Assembly (NCBI GenBank): GCA_002478115.1
Contig: DLMH01000020.1
Location: 134,939 to 198,938, forward strand
From: Candidatus Acidiferrum typicum
GTDB lineage: Bacteria > Acidobacteriota > Terriglobia > Acidiferrales > UBA7541
Length of the DNA stretch: 64,000 nt
Direction: 5' to 3'
In this document: positions 37,888 to 44,596 of the stretch, piece by piece
How positions within the stretch are numbered: position 1 is the stretch's first letter
Layout of the letters: every line of letters starts with the position of its first letter
Translations under genes and position numbers: made by a program
Notes under the pieces: model-generated
Databases searched by the model: none
Told to the model about the DNA's origin: nothing
What the model saw: the letters and a program-made list of their open reading frames with translations, nothing else

Positions 37888-37909
37888 CGAAAGAAAAGGA
37901 AATGAAAAG
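37888..37909 (-). promoter_or_regulatory. Putative AgaR-type operator before the amidohydrolase-GH36 operon
   Basis: Read on the minus strand this segment is CTTTTCATTTCCTTTTCTTTCG, close to the best repeat at 30461-30480 (common core YTTCRTTTYCTTTY). It lies about 95 bases before the amidohydrolase start. Two matching sites in front of functionally linked units support a shared regulator; no footprint data exist. Confidence 0.45.
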
Positions 37910-38025
37910 CAAAGAAGTGTCATTTGCGCTCGGATCTCGATGTTGAAACTGGCCAAAGTGAGCCGATATTTAGTGGAGTAAGAATGGGTCCCAAGGCCCT
38001 CGATTACCCTTTTGCGCAGGCTCAA

Positions 38026-38054
38026 TTGACCATCCTATTGTCTGCTGCTAGAAT
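38026..38054 (+). promoter_or_regulatory. Sigma-70-type promoter of fluoride operon 1
   Basis: TTGACC (38026-38031), exactly 17 bases, then TAGAAT (38049-38054). Transcription should start near 38061, right at the 5' edge of the riboswitch aptamer. Confidence 0.65.
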
Positions 38055-38059
38055 CAAAA

Positions 38060-38124
38060 ATGGCGAGGGAGTTCGCCGATAACCGCTGTCCCACCTTTTG
38101 CCGGGGCAGATGATGACTCCTGAC
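38060..38124 (+). promoter_or_regulatory. Fluoride riboswitch (crcB RNA motif), copy 1
   Basis: It matches the fluoride aptamer in order. P1 hairpin GGCGA (38062-38066)/TCGCC (38073-38077) encloses the loop GGGAGT. The conserved joint GATAACCGC follows. The second stem CTGTCCC/GGGGCAG has a CCTTTTG-type loop, and then comes ATGATGACTCCTGAC. ACTCC (38116-38120) is complementary to the P1 loop GGAGT (38068-38072), the pseudoknot that cages the Mg2+/F- site. P1 covaries with copy 2 (GGGTG/CACCC). It lies in the 5' leader of the antiporter gene, and fluoride binding normally turns expression on. Identified from the known consensus, without a covariance-model search. Confidence 0.92.
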
Positions 38125-38183
38125 AAGGATTCTTGTCACGGAGGCATGTCACCTGGCAAGAATCCTGAAAATCTGGAGTGAGG
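38121..38183 (+). promoter_or_regulatory. Expression platform of riboswitch 1 (competing hairpins and ribosome-binding site)
   Basis: TGACAAG-GATT-CTTGTCA (38121-38138) is a perfect 7-base-arm hairpin. Its right half (38126-38138) can instead pair with 38154-38166 (AGGATTCTTG with CAAGAATCCT, plus a G-U pair and two more pairs). The ribosome-binding region GGAGTGAGG (38175-38183) contains GGAGT, the same sequence as the aptamer loop. The aptamer's ACTCC could therefore pair with either the loop (fluoride bound) or the ribosome-binding site (unbound). No U-run is present, so translational control is more likely than termination. Confidence 0.55.
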
Positions 38184-38189
38184 TAACTC

Positions 38190-39389
38190 ATGGAGAACGT
38201 CTGGGTCTTGGCTTCCGTGTGGGTGGGTCTGGCGCTTCTCGCAACACTGCTGGCCATCTGGTTTAAGATCTCCACGGCGCTATCGGAAATCGTGGTCGGA
38301 ACTGTAGCCCAGCTCATCATCGGGGCGTTTTTCATAAAGGGTGGGATGGGTTCGAGCACCGGATGGATCACCTTCCTCGCGGGAACCGGTGCGATTGTCC
38401 TCACCTTTCTCGCGGGAGCCGAACTTGATCCGACGGTGTTTCGCGCGAAATGGAAAGAAGCCCTTGTCGTGGGGCTGGTTGGTTTCTTCGGGCCTTTCTT
38501 CGGATGCGCGGCCGTCGCCCACTACGTGCTCGGCTGGAGCCGTCAGCCCAGCCTGTTAGCCGGTGTGGCCCTCTCGACGACCTCGGTTGCCGTCGTTTAC
38601 GCGGTGATGTTGGAACTCGGCTTCAACAAAACCGAATTCGGAAAGGCCATTCTAGCCGCGTGTTTTGTGAACGACCTGGGGACCGTCATTGCGCTGGGCT
38701 TGATTTTTTCTCCCTTTACGATCAAGACGTTGATTTTCGTTGTTGGGGGCGGTGCCGCGTTCATCATTCTGCCGTTTCTGACGCCTTGGTTTTTCCGTCT
38801 TTACGGAGGGCGTGTTTCCGAACTCGAGGCGAAGTATCTGCTCTTCTTGCTTTTCGCCTTGGGTGGTCTCGCGGTCTGGGCGGGAAGCGAGGCGGTGCTG
38901 CCCGCCTATATCATTGGAATGGTGCTGGCGGGGACGGTCGGGAAAGATCACGTCCTGGTGCGCCGGCTTCGCACTTTGACCTTTGGTTTGCTCACGCCTT
39001 TCTATTTCATCAGGGCGGGCTCGTTTGTATCCGTTCCGTCACTCATTGCTGCTCCGTTGACGTTTGTGGTACTGCTTTTGGCCAAGATGGGATCGAAATT
39101 CATTCCTCTTTTTCCTGCGGTGAGAGCGTTCAAATATAGGAAAAGTGAGGGACTGTATTACACCTTGATGATGTCGACCGGCCTCACCTTTGGGACAATA
39201 TCCGCTCTGTTCGGACTGAGCCACGGAATCATCACGGGAGCACAATACTCCTATCTGGTTGCAACCGTGATCGGGAGCGCCGTTGTTCCCACGGTGATCG
39301 CCAATGCATGGTTCTTGCCGAGACATTTGTTGCCGAAAGAAGAGAAGGGATCACCCGTAGCTGAAATCAGGACCGCTCAGGCGGACTAA
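38190..39389 (+). CDS. CPA2-type cation/proton (monovalent ion) antiporter
   Basis: A polytopic membrane protein of 399 residues with about 11-12 hydrophobic helices. Family signs are the unwound-helix segment VLTFLAGAELDPTVF, ALSTTSVAVVYAVM and the functional helix ILAACFVNDLGTVIALGL with the ND pair expected at the ion site. LPAYIIGMVLAGTVG, FYFIRAGSFVSVP and TGLTFGTISALFGLSHGIIT complete the KefB/NapA-like pattern. There is no C-terminal TrkA-N domain. As first gene after a fluoride riboswitch it may expel fluoride or restore ion/pH balance; no CrcB/Fluc or CLC-F gene is in the window, so a direct fluoride role is possible but unproven. Confidence 0.87.
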   Translation: MENVWVLASVWVGLALLATLLAIWFKISTALSEIVVGTVAQLIIGAFFIKGGMGSSTGWITFLAGTGAIVLTFLAGAELDPTVFRAKWKEALVVGLVGFFGPFFGCAAVAHYVLGWSRQPSLLAGVALSTTSVAVVYAVMLELGFNKTEFGKAILAACFVNDLGTVIALGLIFSPFTIKTLIFVVGGGAAFIILPFLTPWFFRLYGGRVSELEAKYLLFLLFALGGLAVWAGSEAVLPAYIIGMVLAGTVGKDHVLVRRLRTLTFGLLTPFYFIRAGSFVSVPSLIAAPLTFVVLLLAKMGSKFIPLFPAVRAFKYRKSEGLYYTLMMSTGLTFGTISALFGLSHGIITGAQYSYLVATVIGSAVVPTVIANAWFLPRHLLPKEEKGSPVAEIRTAQAD

Positions 39390-39398
39390 GGAGGGGTT

Positions 39399-39839
39399 AT
39401 GCCTCACCGAAGATGCGATTCAATCTTTAAGAAGATTCTCGTGGGTTACGATGGTTCGAAATACTCGGAACACGCCGTGAGTGTCGCATTGAATCTGGCG
39501 CATTGTTCCGATGCGAAACTTCTCGTTTTCGCTGTCGCCCGCCCTCCCGAGCCGGCAACTCGCGTTGAGGTGGATGCGATGCTGGATGACGCGCGCGAGC
39601 ACTTCGAGGAAGGATTCAAACAGATCCGGGCGCGCGCTCTGGAAGCGGAAGTGGAGATTGAGACCGAGATCGTAGTGGGTCATCCAACGGAGCAAATTAT
39701 TCATCGAGCGGAAACGGGAAAGGTGGATCTGGTTATTCTCGGCCACCGCGGCGTCTCCGGATTCAAGGTGTTCAAGATTGGATCGACTTCCGACAAAGTT
39801 CTCCGCCACGCGCACTGTCCGGTGATGATCGTCCGATAG
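39399..39839 (+). CDS. Universal stress protein (UspA family)
   Basis: A single Usp domain of 146 residues. FKKILVGYDGSKYSEHAVSV forms the first strand and ATP-site Asp, and GHRGVSGFKVFKIGSTSDKV, ending HAHCPVMIVR, is the G-2x-G-9x-G-(S/T) nucleotide-binding motif, so it is an ATP-binding type. It starts nine bases after the antiporter stop behind GGAGGGG, in the same transcript. Usp genes are among those I recall as controlled by fluoride riboswitches, consistent with a stress-survival role. Confidence 0.92.
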   Translation: MPHRRCDSIFKKILVGYDGSKYSEHAVSVALNLAHCSDAKLLVFAVARPPEPATRVEVDAMLDDAREHFEEGFKQIRARALEAEVEIETEIVVGHPTEQIIHRAETGKVDLVILGHRGVSGFKVFKIGSTSDKVLRHAHCPVMIVR

Positions 39840-39922
39840 CATGTCTGCGCCAGCTTCTCCAATCGTTTCTGAGTTGGAGAAGAGGTTCTGCGGAGGAAAG
39901 TCAGAACGAGTGGGCTAAGGCC

Positions 39923-40647
39923 ATGAAAGTCGTCATCATTTCGGACCTCCATGCAAACGTTGAAGCGTTAGCGGTCCTTCCGCGAGAGTACGACGAGTTA
40001 TGGGTTCTGGGCGATCTTGTGAACTACGGGCCAAACCCGGCAGAGGTCGTGGAGTTCGTCCGTTCCCGCGCAAAGCATGTGGTTCGCGGGAATCAGGATG
40101 AGTTTCTTGGCTGGGGGGATGACCCACGTTGCCCGGGGCCTTTCCGGGAGCTTGCCACGGTGACGGGAGAATTCACACGTACGCGACTCACGGAACGGGA
40201 CAACACTTTCCTGCGTGAACTGCCGCTACAGATGCAGCTGCAGGTTGGTCACACGCGATTCTGGTTGTGCCACGCGATGCCGTCCGATCCGCTCTATGGA
40301 TACGGGCCGCCGGAATCGGAGGGATGGAAGGAGGAGTGCGTCCGCACGCCAGCTGAGATTCTTCTCGTGGGCCACTCGCACATGCAGTTCATGAAAAAGG
40401 TCGGCGATTGCCTGTTGGTCAACCCGGGCAGCCCAAGAATCGAAACAATTTGGCGTGCTTTGCGGTCTGGGAAGACGGAAGGATCAGTCTGCGTTCTACG
40501 GTCTATGAGGTCGGCACAACGATCGCGAAAGTGGGAGCCATGCCTGTACCGCAGACCGTCAAGGAAGATTTGGTCGCGCTCTTGCGAACTGGATCACTGG
40601 CGGAGGAACGCACGAAGAGCATGCCTATGGCAAACCTCCAGAAATAG
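39923..40647 (+). pseudogene. YfcE-like metallophosphoesterase, frameshifted near 40426
   Basis: Frame 1 (39923 to about 40430) encodes [36 protein letters not shown] and LLVGHSHMQF, the metal motifs of calcineurin-like phosphoesterases of the YfcE type. After CLLVNPGS the frame is lost and would run out-of-frame to 40678. The natural C-terminus continues in another frame (PGQPKNRN, then CFAVWEDGRISLRSTVYE, AMPVPQTVKEDL) to a TAG at 40645-40647. The intact neighbour has NPGSIGQPK here, which indicates 10 bases were lost between two GGGCAG copies. The frameshifted product would keep the metal site but not the last strands. Genuine decay or an assembly error are both possible. Confidence 0.8.
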
Positions 40648-40686
40648 ACTGCTGGTCAGAGCGGACATCCGGGAGTGAACGGGGCT

Positions 40687-41481
40687 ATGGGGAATTGGCC
40701 AGCAAAGGGAAACAGCAACGAAGTTCTGTTGAAGGGTAGAAGGCGTCGGCCCGGTGAACCTCCGAAGATTGTCATCCTTTCGGACATCCACGGGAATTAC
40801 GAGGCGCTGAAGGCGCTGCCCGAAGCCTACGACGAACTGTGGGTGCTGGGAGACCTCGTGAATTACGGACCACAGCCAGCCGAGGTGATCGAATTTGTCC
40901 GCAAGAAGGCGACATTGGTCGTACGCGGGAATCATGACGATGCGGTGGCTTTTGACCGCGATCCGCGGTGTTCGCCGGCATTTCGACGAGCAGCCGAGGA
41001 AACCCGGAAATACACAGCCTCGGTGCTGACCAACAAACACAAAGAGTATCTTGCGGATCTCCCACACTACCGTTGGGTGCGGCGAGGCCGATGGACCTTC
41101 TATCTCTGCCACGCGGTGCCGTCCGATCCGTTACACACATATTGCGGCGGAGACGCGGCAAGGTGGAGGAAGGAACTGGCCGTGGCAGGAACAGATTTTT
41201 TGTTCGTTGGGCATACGCACGTCCAGTTTTCTCTTCGCGAAGGAGAGCAGTTGGTTGTGAATCCAGGAAGCATTGGGCAACCGAAGATGGGAAAACCTGA
41301 TCCGACCTACGCGATCTGGGAGAACGGTTCTGTCACGCTCCACGGCTACAAATACCCCGTTGAGAGAACGGTGGAACGCATGCGCTCGATGCCCATTGGG
41401 ACTGTCGAGCAGAAATTACTGATTGATGTGCTCGAAACGGGAATCGCTCCGAAATCCAACAAAGAGAGGTCACATGTCTAA
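40687..41481 (+). CDS. YfcE-like metallophosphoesterase (tandem paralogue)
   Basis: A binuclear-metal phosphatase of the calcineurin-like superfamily: [15 protein letters not shown] (D-x-H), [13 protein letters not shown] (GD), [10 protein letters not shown] (GNHD), [22 protein letters not shown] (GHTH) and [12 protein letters not shown]. It is closely related along its length to the preceding gene, so the pair is a tandem duplication; this copy is intact. The ATG at 40687 is chosen; an in-frame GTG at 40675 overlaps the out-of-frame stop of the first copy. Substrate unknown. In a fluoride operon an extra metallophosphatase may offset fluoride-inhibited phosphoryl-transfer enzymes (inference). 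Confidence 0.88.
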   Translation: MGNWPAKGNSNEVLLKGRRRRPGEPPKIVILSDIHGNYEALKALPEAYDELWVLGDLVNYGPQPAEVIEFVRKKATLVVRGNHDDAVAFDRDPRCSPAFRRAAEETRKYTASVLTNKHKEYLADLPHYRWVRRGRWTFYLCHAVPSDPLHTYCGGDAARWRKELAVAGTDFLFVGHTHVQFSLREGEQLVVNPGSIGQPKMGKPDPTYAIWENGSVTLHGYKYPVERTVERMRSMPIGTVEQKLLIDVLETGIAPKSNKERSHV

Positions 41482-42235
41482 GATAGTGAAAATTGATGCG
41501 ATAGAAATTCTCGATTCTCGCGGTAACCCGACAATTCAAGTGGTGGCCATAGTTGAGGGCGGTGCGGTCGGCGTCGCCAAGATTCCGTCGGGTGCATCCA
41601 CGGGCAAACGGGAGGCCGTGGAACTTCGCGATGGCGACCCGAAGCGTTATGGCGGAAAGGGCGTGCTGAAGGCGATCGCTAATGTGCACGATGTCATTGC
41701 GCCCGCCATCCTGAAGCGCGATTTCAAAGAGCAGAAATCCTTGGACACTACCCTGATCGAACTCGACGGCACACCCAACAAGGCCAAGCTTGGGGCGAAC
41801 GCCATTCTGGGTGTTTCCCTTGCGTTCGCGAGGGCACGAGCGAATGAGAGAGGACTCCCGCTTTACCAGCATTTGGAGAAACGCGAACGGTACGTCCTGC
41901 CGCTGCCTCAGATGAACGTTTTGAACGGAGGGAAGCACGCCGACAACAACGTCGACTTTCAGGAATTCATGGTCGCGCCAGTCGGCGCGCCTTCCTTCTC
42001 GGAAGCATTGCGGGCAAGTGCGGAGACGTTTCACGCATTGAAAGGTCTGCTGCACAAGGCCGGCTACTCGACATCGGTCGGAGACGAAGGTGGGTTCGCA
42101 TCCAAGTTGCGGTCGAACGAGGAGGCAATGGAACTGCTTCTAAGCGCGATCCAGAAGGCTGGCTACAAAGCAGGATCGGAGGTCGCGATTCACCTTGATC
42201 CGGCCGCGAGCGACAGAAACGTCGTTGCGTCCTGA
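41474..42235 (+). pseudogene. eno: Truncated enolase (N-terminal 253 residues)
   Basis: A clear enolase from [20 protein letters not shown] through [55 protein letters not shown] and [14 protein letters not shown] to HLDPAASD, which holds the first magnesium ligand. The protein then stops, whereas enolase normally has about 430 residues. The other two metal ligands and both catalytic lysines would lie in the missing part, so the product cannot be a normal enolase; no C-terminal half follows in any frame. Enolase is a classical fluoride-inhibited enzyme, which fits the operon: probably a resistance gene that was cut short, unless the fragment has acquired another role. The gene overlaps the phosphoesterase stop by eight bases. 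Confidence 0.9.
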
Positions 42236-42249
42236 GGATTCTCTCGGAG

Positions 42250-42624
42250 ATGCGCCTCTCGAAGCAGGAATGGGAAGAACTCCGGCGTTTGCTTCACGAC
42301 GAAGACAAGCCAATCGCGCTCACGGCGGCGCTGATTGCTGTCAATGCGTCGTCTCTGGAAGAGCAGCAGGAGGCGGCGAGGTTTCTAATCCGCTCGTTCA
42401 GTCAAGCCCACTGGTTTTTGCAGATGCAGGTCCAAGACTGCTTGCGCAGGAACTATGACTCGGTCCGGGATGTGATTGCGGAGGAAGCAGCGGCGCGGCG
42501 ACTGCTGGCACGCGGCGAACCGCTTTCCGACCCCGTGCTGCGCTTCCTGGTCCATCTTCAATCCACGGAAGGGAAACCACCTGAAGGAATGGAATGCCAT
42601 GGATCAAGAAAAGACGCCACCTGA
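42250..42624 (+). CDS. Small alpha-helical protein of unknown function
   Basis: 124 residues starting MRLSKQEWEELRRLLHDED 15 bases after the enolase fragment stops and overlapping the next gene by 26 bases. It is predicted almost wholly helical (IALTAALIAVNASSLEEQQE, ARFLIRSFSQAHWFLQMQVQ) with a HEAT-like rhythm, and has no cysteine pair, signal peptide or membrane helix. I do not recognise the family. Position and tight spacing make it part of the fluoride operon. The HEAT-type proteins at the distal end of the locus are the closest in style. Confidence 0.6.
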   Translation: MRLSKQEWEELRRLLHDEDKPIALTAALIAVNASSLEEQQEAARFLIRSFSQAHWFLQMQVQDCLRRNYDSVRDVIAEEAAARRLLARGEPLSDPVLRFLVHLQSTEGKPPEGMECHGSRKDAT

Positions 42625-44344
42625 GACTGGTGAGACTACGGTCCATCGCGAAGTCCGCTCAGTCCTCTCTGAATTCGAACGGCACAAGCACGCGGTGGCG
42701 CAAGTCCTCCGCGAAGTGAACGCGGCGGCGTACCAAGCTAAGCAAGAATCGCTGAAGCGTTCCGTCGAGGATCTGACTCACAAGCTGGCGGAAGATCGTT
42801 TTTATCTCACGGTGGTGGGACAGTTTAGTCGCGGGAAAAGCACGCTGATGAATGCCATTCTCGGCAGAGAGTATCTGCCGTCGGGCATCGTTCCCGTGAC
42901 GTCAGCGATTACGGCCGTGAGCTATGGAAGCCAGGAGCGCGTCATTCTGCACTTCGCGGGGAGCAATCTGACAACCCAAATCAAGATCAACGAACTCGCG
43001 GACTTCATCACCGAGCGGACGAATCCCGGCAACCGCAATCGAATCGAAATGGCGGAGGTGCAGGTTCCCGTCGAGATCCTGCAGCGCGGGTTTTTCCTGG
43101 TTGACACACCGGGTCTCGGCTCGGCGATCCGCGAGAATACCGCGACGACATTGAGTTTCCTCCCGAATGCAGATGCCATCGTATTCCTGACAAGTTGTGA
43201 CGCGCCTCTGACCGCCGGAGAGTTGGGGTATCTGCGTCAGTGTCGGTCTGCGGTGCGCCAGTTGTTTGTTGTGGTGAACAAGATGGACTTGGTGCCTGAG
43301 GACGAGAGAGCGGACGTCATCGATTTTGTGAAGTCTAAGGCGCAGGAAGAGCTGGGTGAAGGGGACGTGCGAGTCTATGCGGTTTCGGCCCGCGACGCGC
43401 TGACGGCGAGAATGGCGACAGACGCGGCCAAGCTGGACGGAAGCGGCTTGCTTCCCTTACAAGAGGACTTGATTGCGTATCTGACTTCCCACAAGCACGA
43501 GGATCTTCTCCTGCAGGCCTGCGACCGAGCCGCGGAAATGATTGCCGCAAGCAGCGTCCCGGAGAGGCATGATTTGCTCGGCCGTATCACAACGCTCCGC
43601 GCCGAAATCGAGCACGGTGCGGTAATGGACAAAAGGCGCGGCCGTGGGACGCGTGAACACGTCGAACCGGCGCAATCACCGGATTCGTTGTTGCGGGTGA
43701 GCTGCATGGTCTGCGATCGCATTGTCGACGCAGTCTTCAATTTTTTTAGATCCTACCAATACGAGCTCTCTGTTTCGGCTGAGGTACAGCATCGCCATGC
43801 AGACGCAGGTGGTTTTTGTGCGATGCATACATGGCAGTATGCAAATCTCGCATCTCCGCAGGGGATTTGCAGCGCCTATCCACAGGTGCTCTTCCGCTTC
43901 AGTGAGGATTTGCGGGATCTTGCGGAAGGTCGCGCTTCGAAACACGGATCGAACGGGGTCGCGGGCCCGCCCTTGCCCGCAGGCGAAAGCTGTCCCGCCT
44001 GCCAGAAAGCCGTGGAGGCGGAGAAAACTGCGATTCGAGAGATCGCTGACGCTTTGCAGAGCGAATCCAATGGGGAAGGAACTTCCCGACAGAGTGTGTG
44101 CCTGACTCATCTCGAGGGTCTGCTGCACGTGTTGTCGAATACGACGACCGCGAAACGCATACTGCTCCAGGAGAGCGAAGCGTTTCGCCGTATCGCCGAA
44201 AACTTGCAACGCTATGCGCTGAAGCATGAAGGAAGGCGCAGCGATCTCATTTCTGAAGAGGAGTGGCAAGCTCCGAAACAGGCCCTAACTTTGCTAACGG
44301 GGCACCGCAATGTGCAGCCAGATGCCCTCAAAAGGCGGCAGTGA
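42599..44344 (+). CDS. Dynamin-like GTPase 1 fused to a Cys-rich DUF6062-like domain
   Basis: 581 residues from the ATG at 42599. The N-terminal half is a dynamin/BDLP-type GTPase: P-loop GQFSRGKST (G74-T82), switch/G2 Thr in VPVTSAITAV, G3 DTPGLGS (D169), G4 NKMD (N227). From about residue 365 it changes to a metal-binding-looking domain: CMVC (C369, C372), GGFCAMHTW, CPAC (C465, C468) and SVCLTHLEGLL. The spacing resembles DUF6062-type proteins. The long helical stalk and paddle usual in membrane-remodelling dynamins is absent. Last gene of riboswitch operon 1. GTP-dependent assembly is expected; the target is unknown. Confidence 0.85.
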   Translation: MDQEKTPPETGETTVHREVRSVLSEFERHKHAVAQVLREVNAAAYQAKQESLKRSVEDLTHKLAEDRFYLTVVGQFSRGKSTLMNAILGREYLPSGIVPVTSAITAVSYGSQERVILHFAGSNLTTQIKINELADFITERTNPGNRNRIEMAEVQVPVEILQRGFFLVDTPGLGSAIRENTATTLSFLPNADAIVFLTSCDAPLTAGELGYLRQCRSAVRQLFVVVNKMDLVPEDERADVIDFVKSKAQEELGEGDVRVYAVSARDALTARMATDAAKLDGSGLLPLQEDLIAYLTSHKHEDLLLQACDRAAEMIAASSVPERHDLLGRITTLRAEIEHGAVMDKRRGRGTREHVEPAQSPDSLLRVSCMVCDRIVDAVFNFFRSYQYELSVSAEVQHRHADAGGFCAMHTWQYANLASPQGICSAYPQVLFRFSEDLRDLAEGRASKHGSNGVAGPPLPAGESCPACQKAVEAEKTAIREIADALQSESNGEGTSRQSVCLTHLEGLLHVLSNTTTAKRILLQESEAFRRIAENLQRYALKHEGRRSDLISEEEWQAPKQALTLLTGHRNVQPDALKRRQ

Positions 44345-44369
44345 AGCCATGGAAACGTGACGGAATCGC

Positions 44370-44397
44370 TTGACGGAAATCACGCATCTCCTATACA
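44370..44397 (+). promoter_or_regulatory. Sigma-70-type promoter of fluoride operon 2
   Basis: TTGACG (44370-44375), 16 bases, TATACA (44392-44397). The predicted start near 44404 is just before the second aptamer, the same arrangement as at 38026-38060. Confidence 0.6.
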
Positions 44398-44410
44398 TTT
44401 GATTCATACG

Positions 44411-44465
44411 ATGGGTGTTGGAGTTCACCCTAAACCGCCCCATTTTTGGGCAGATGACTCCTACC
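44411..44465 (+). promoter_or_regulatory. Fluoride riboswitch (crcB RNA motif), copy 2
   Basis: A near-textbook aptamer. P1 GGGTG (44413-44417)/CACCC (44426-44430) has loop TTGGAGTT. The joint TAAACCGC follows, then stem GCCC/GGGC around CATTTTT, then AGATGACTCCTACC. The pseudoknot pairs GGAGT (44420-44424) with ACTCC (44457-44461). It aligns position by position with copy 1, with compensatory P1 changes, and with the well-known Thermotoga fluoride aptamer. It lies between dynamin-like genes 1 and 2, making the distal genes a separately switched unit. Confidence 0.95.
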
Positions 44466-44528
44466 AGGTTTTCCTGCTTGGTGGGATTCTGTGCTGAAGC
44501 TGCAAGTACCCACCTCCTGAAAACCTGG
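44464..44528 (+). promoter_or_regulatory. Expression platform of riboswitch 2
   Basis: CCAGGTTTTC (44464-44473) and GAAAACCTGG (44519-44528) are perfect 10-base arms enclosing a smaller GGTGGG/CCCACC hairpin (44480-44514). The left arm begins at the last bases of the aptamer, so the long hairpin and the aptamer end probably compete. No U-run follows the right arm. The element shares TCCTGAAAAYCTGGA with platform 1. Confidence 0.5.
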
Positions 44529-44596
44529 AAGCAGATCACGAGTTAGAGTGACCGCAGAGAATCTCTGTGAACGGTTGCTCGGACTGTGAGGGCGGC

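Noticed and set aside
38121..38166. Palindrome TGACAAG-GATT-CTTGTCA first read as a transcription-factor operator
   Set aside because: It sits in the leader directly after a fluoride aptamer, so an RNA expression-platform hairpin explains it better.
40075..40110. GNQDE in place of GNHD in the first metallophosphoesterase as loss of a catalytic His
   Set aside because: YfcE-type enzymes commonly have GNxD, so this is not evidence of inactivation; the frameshift is.
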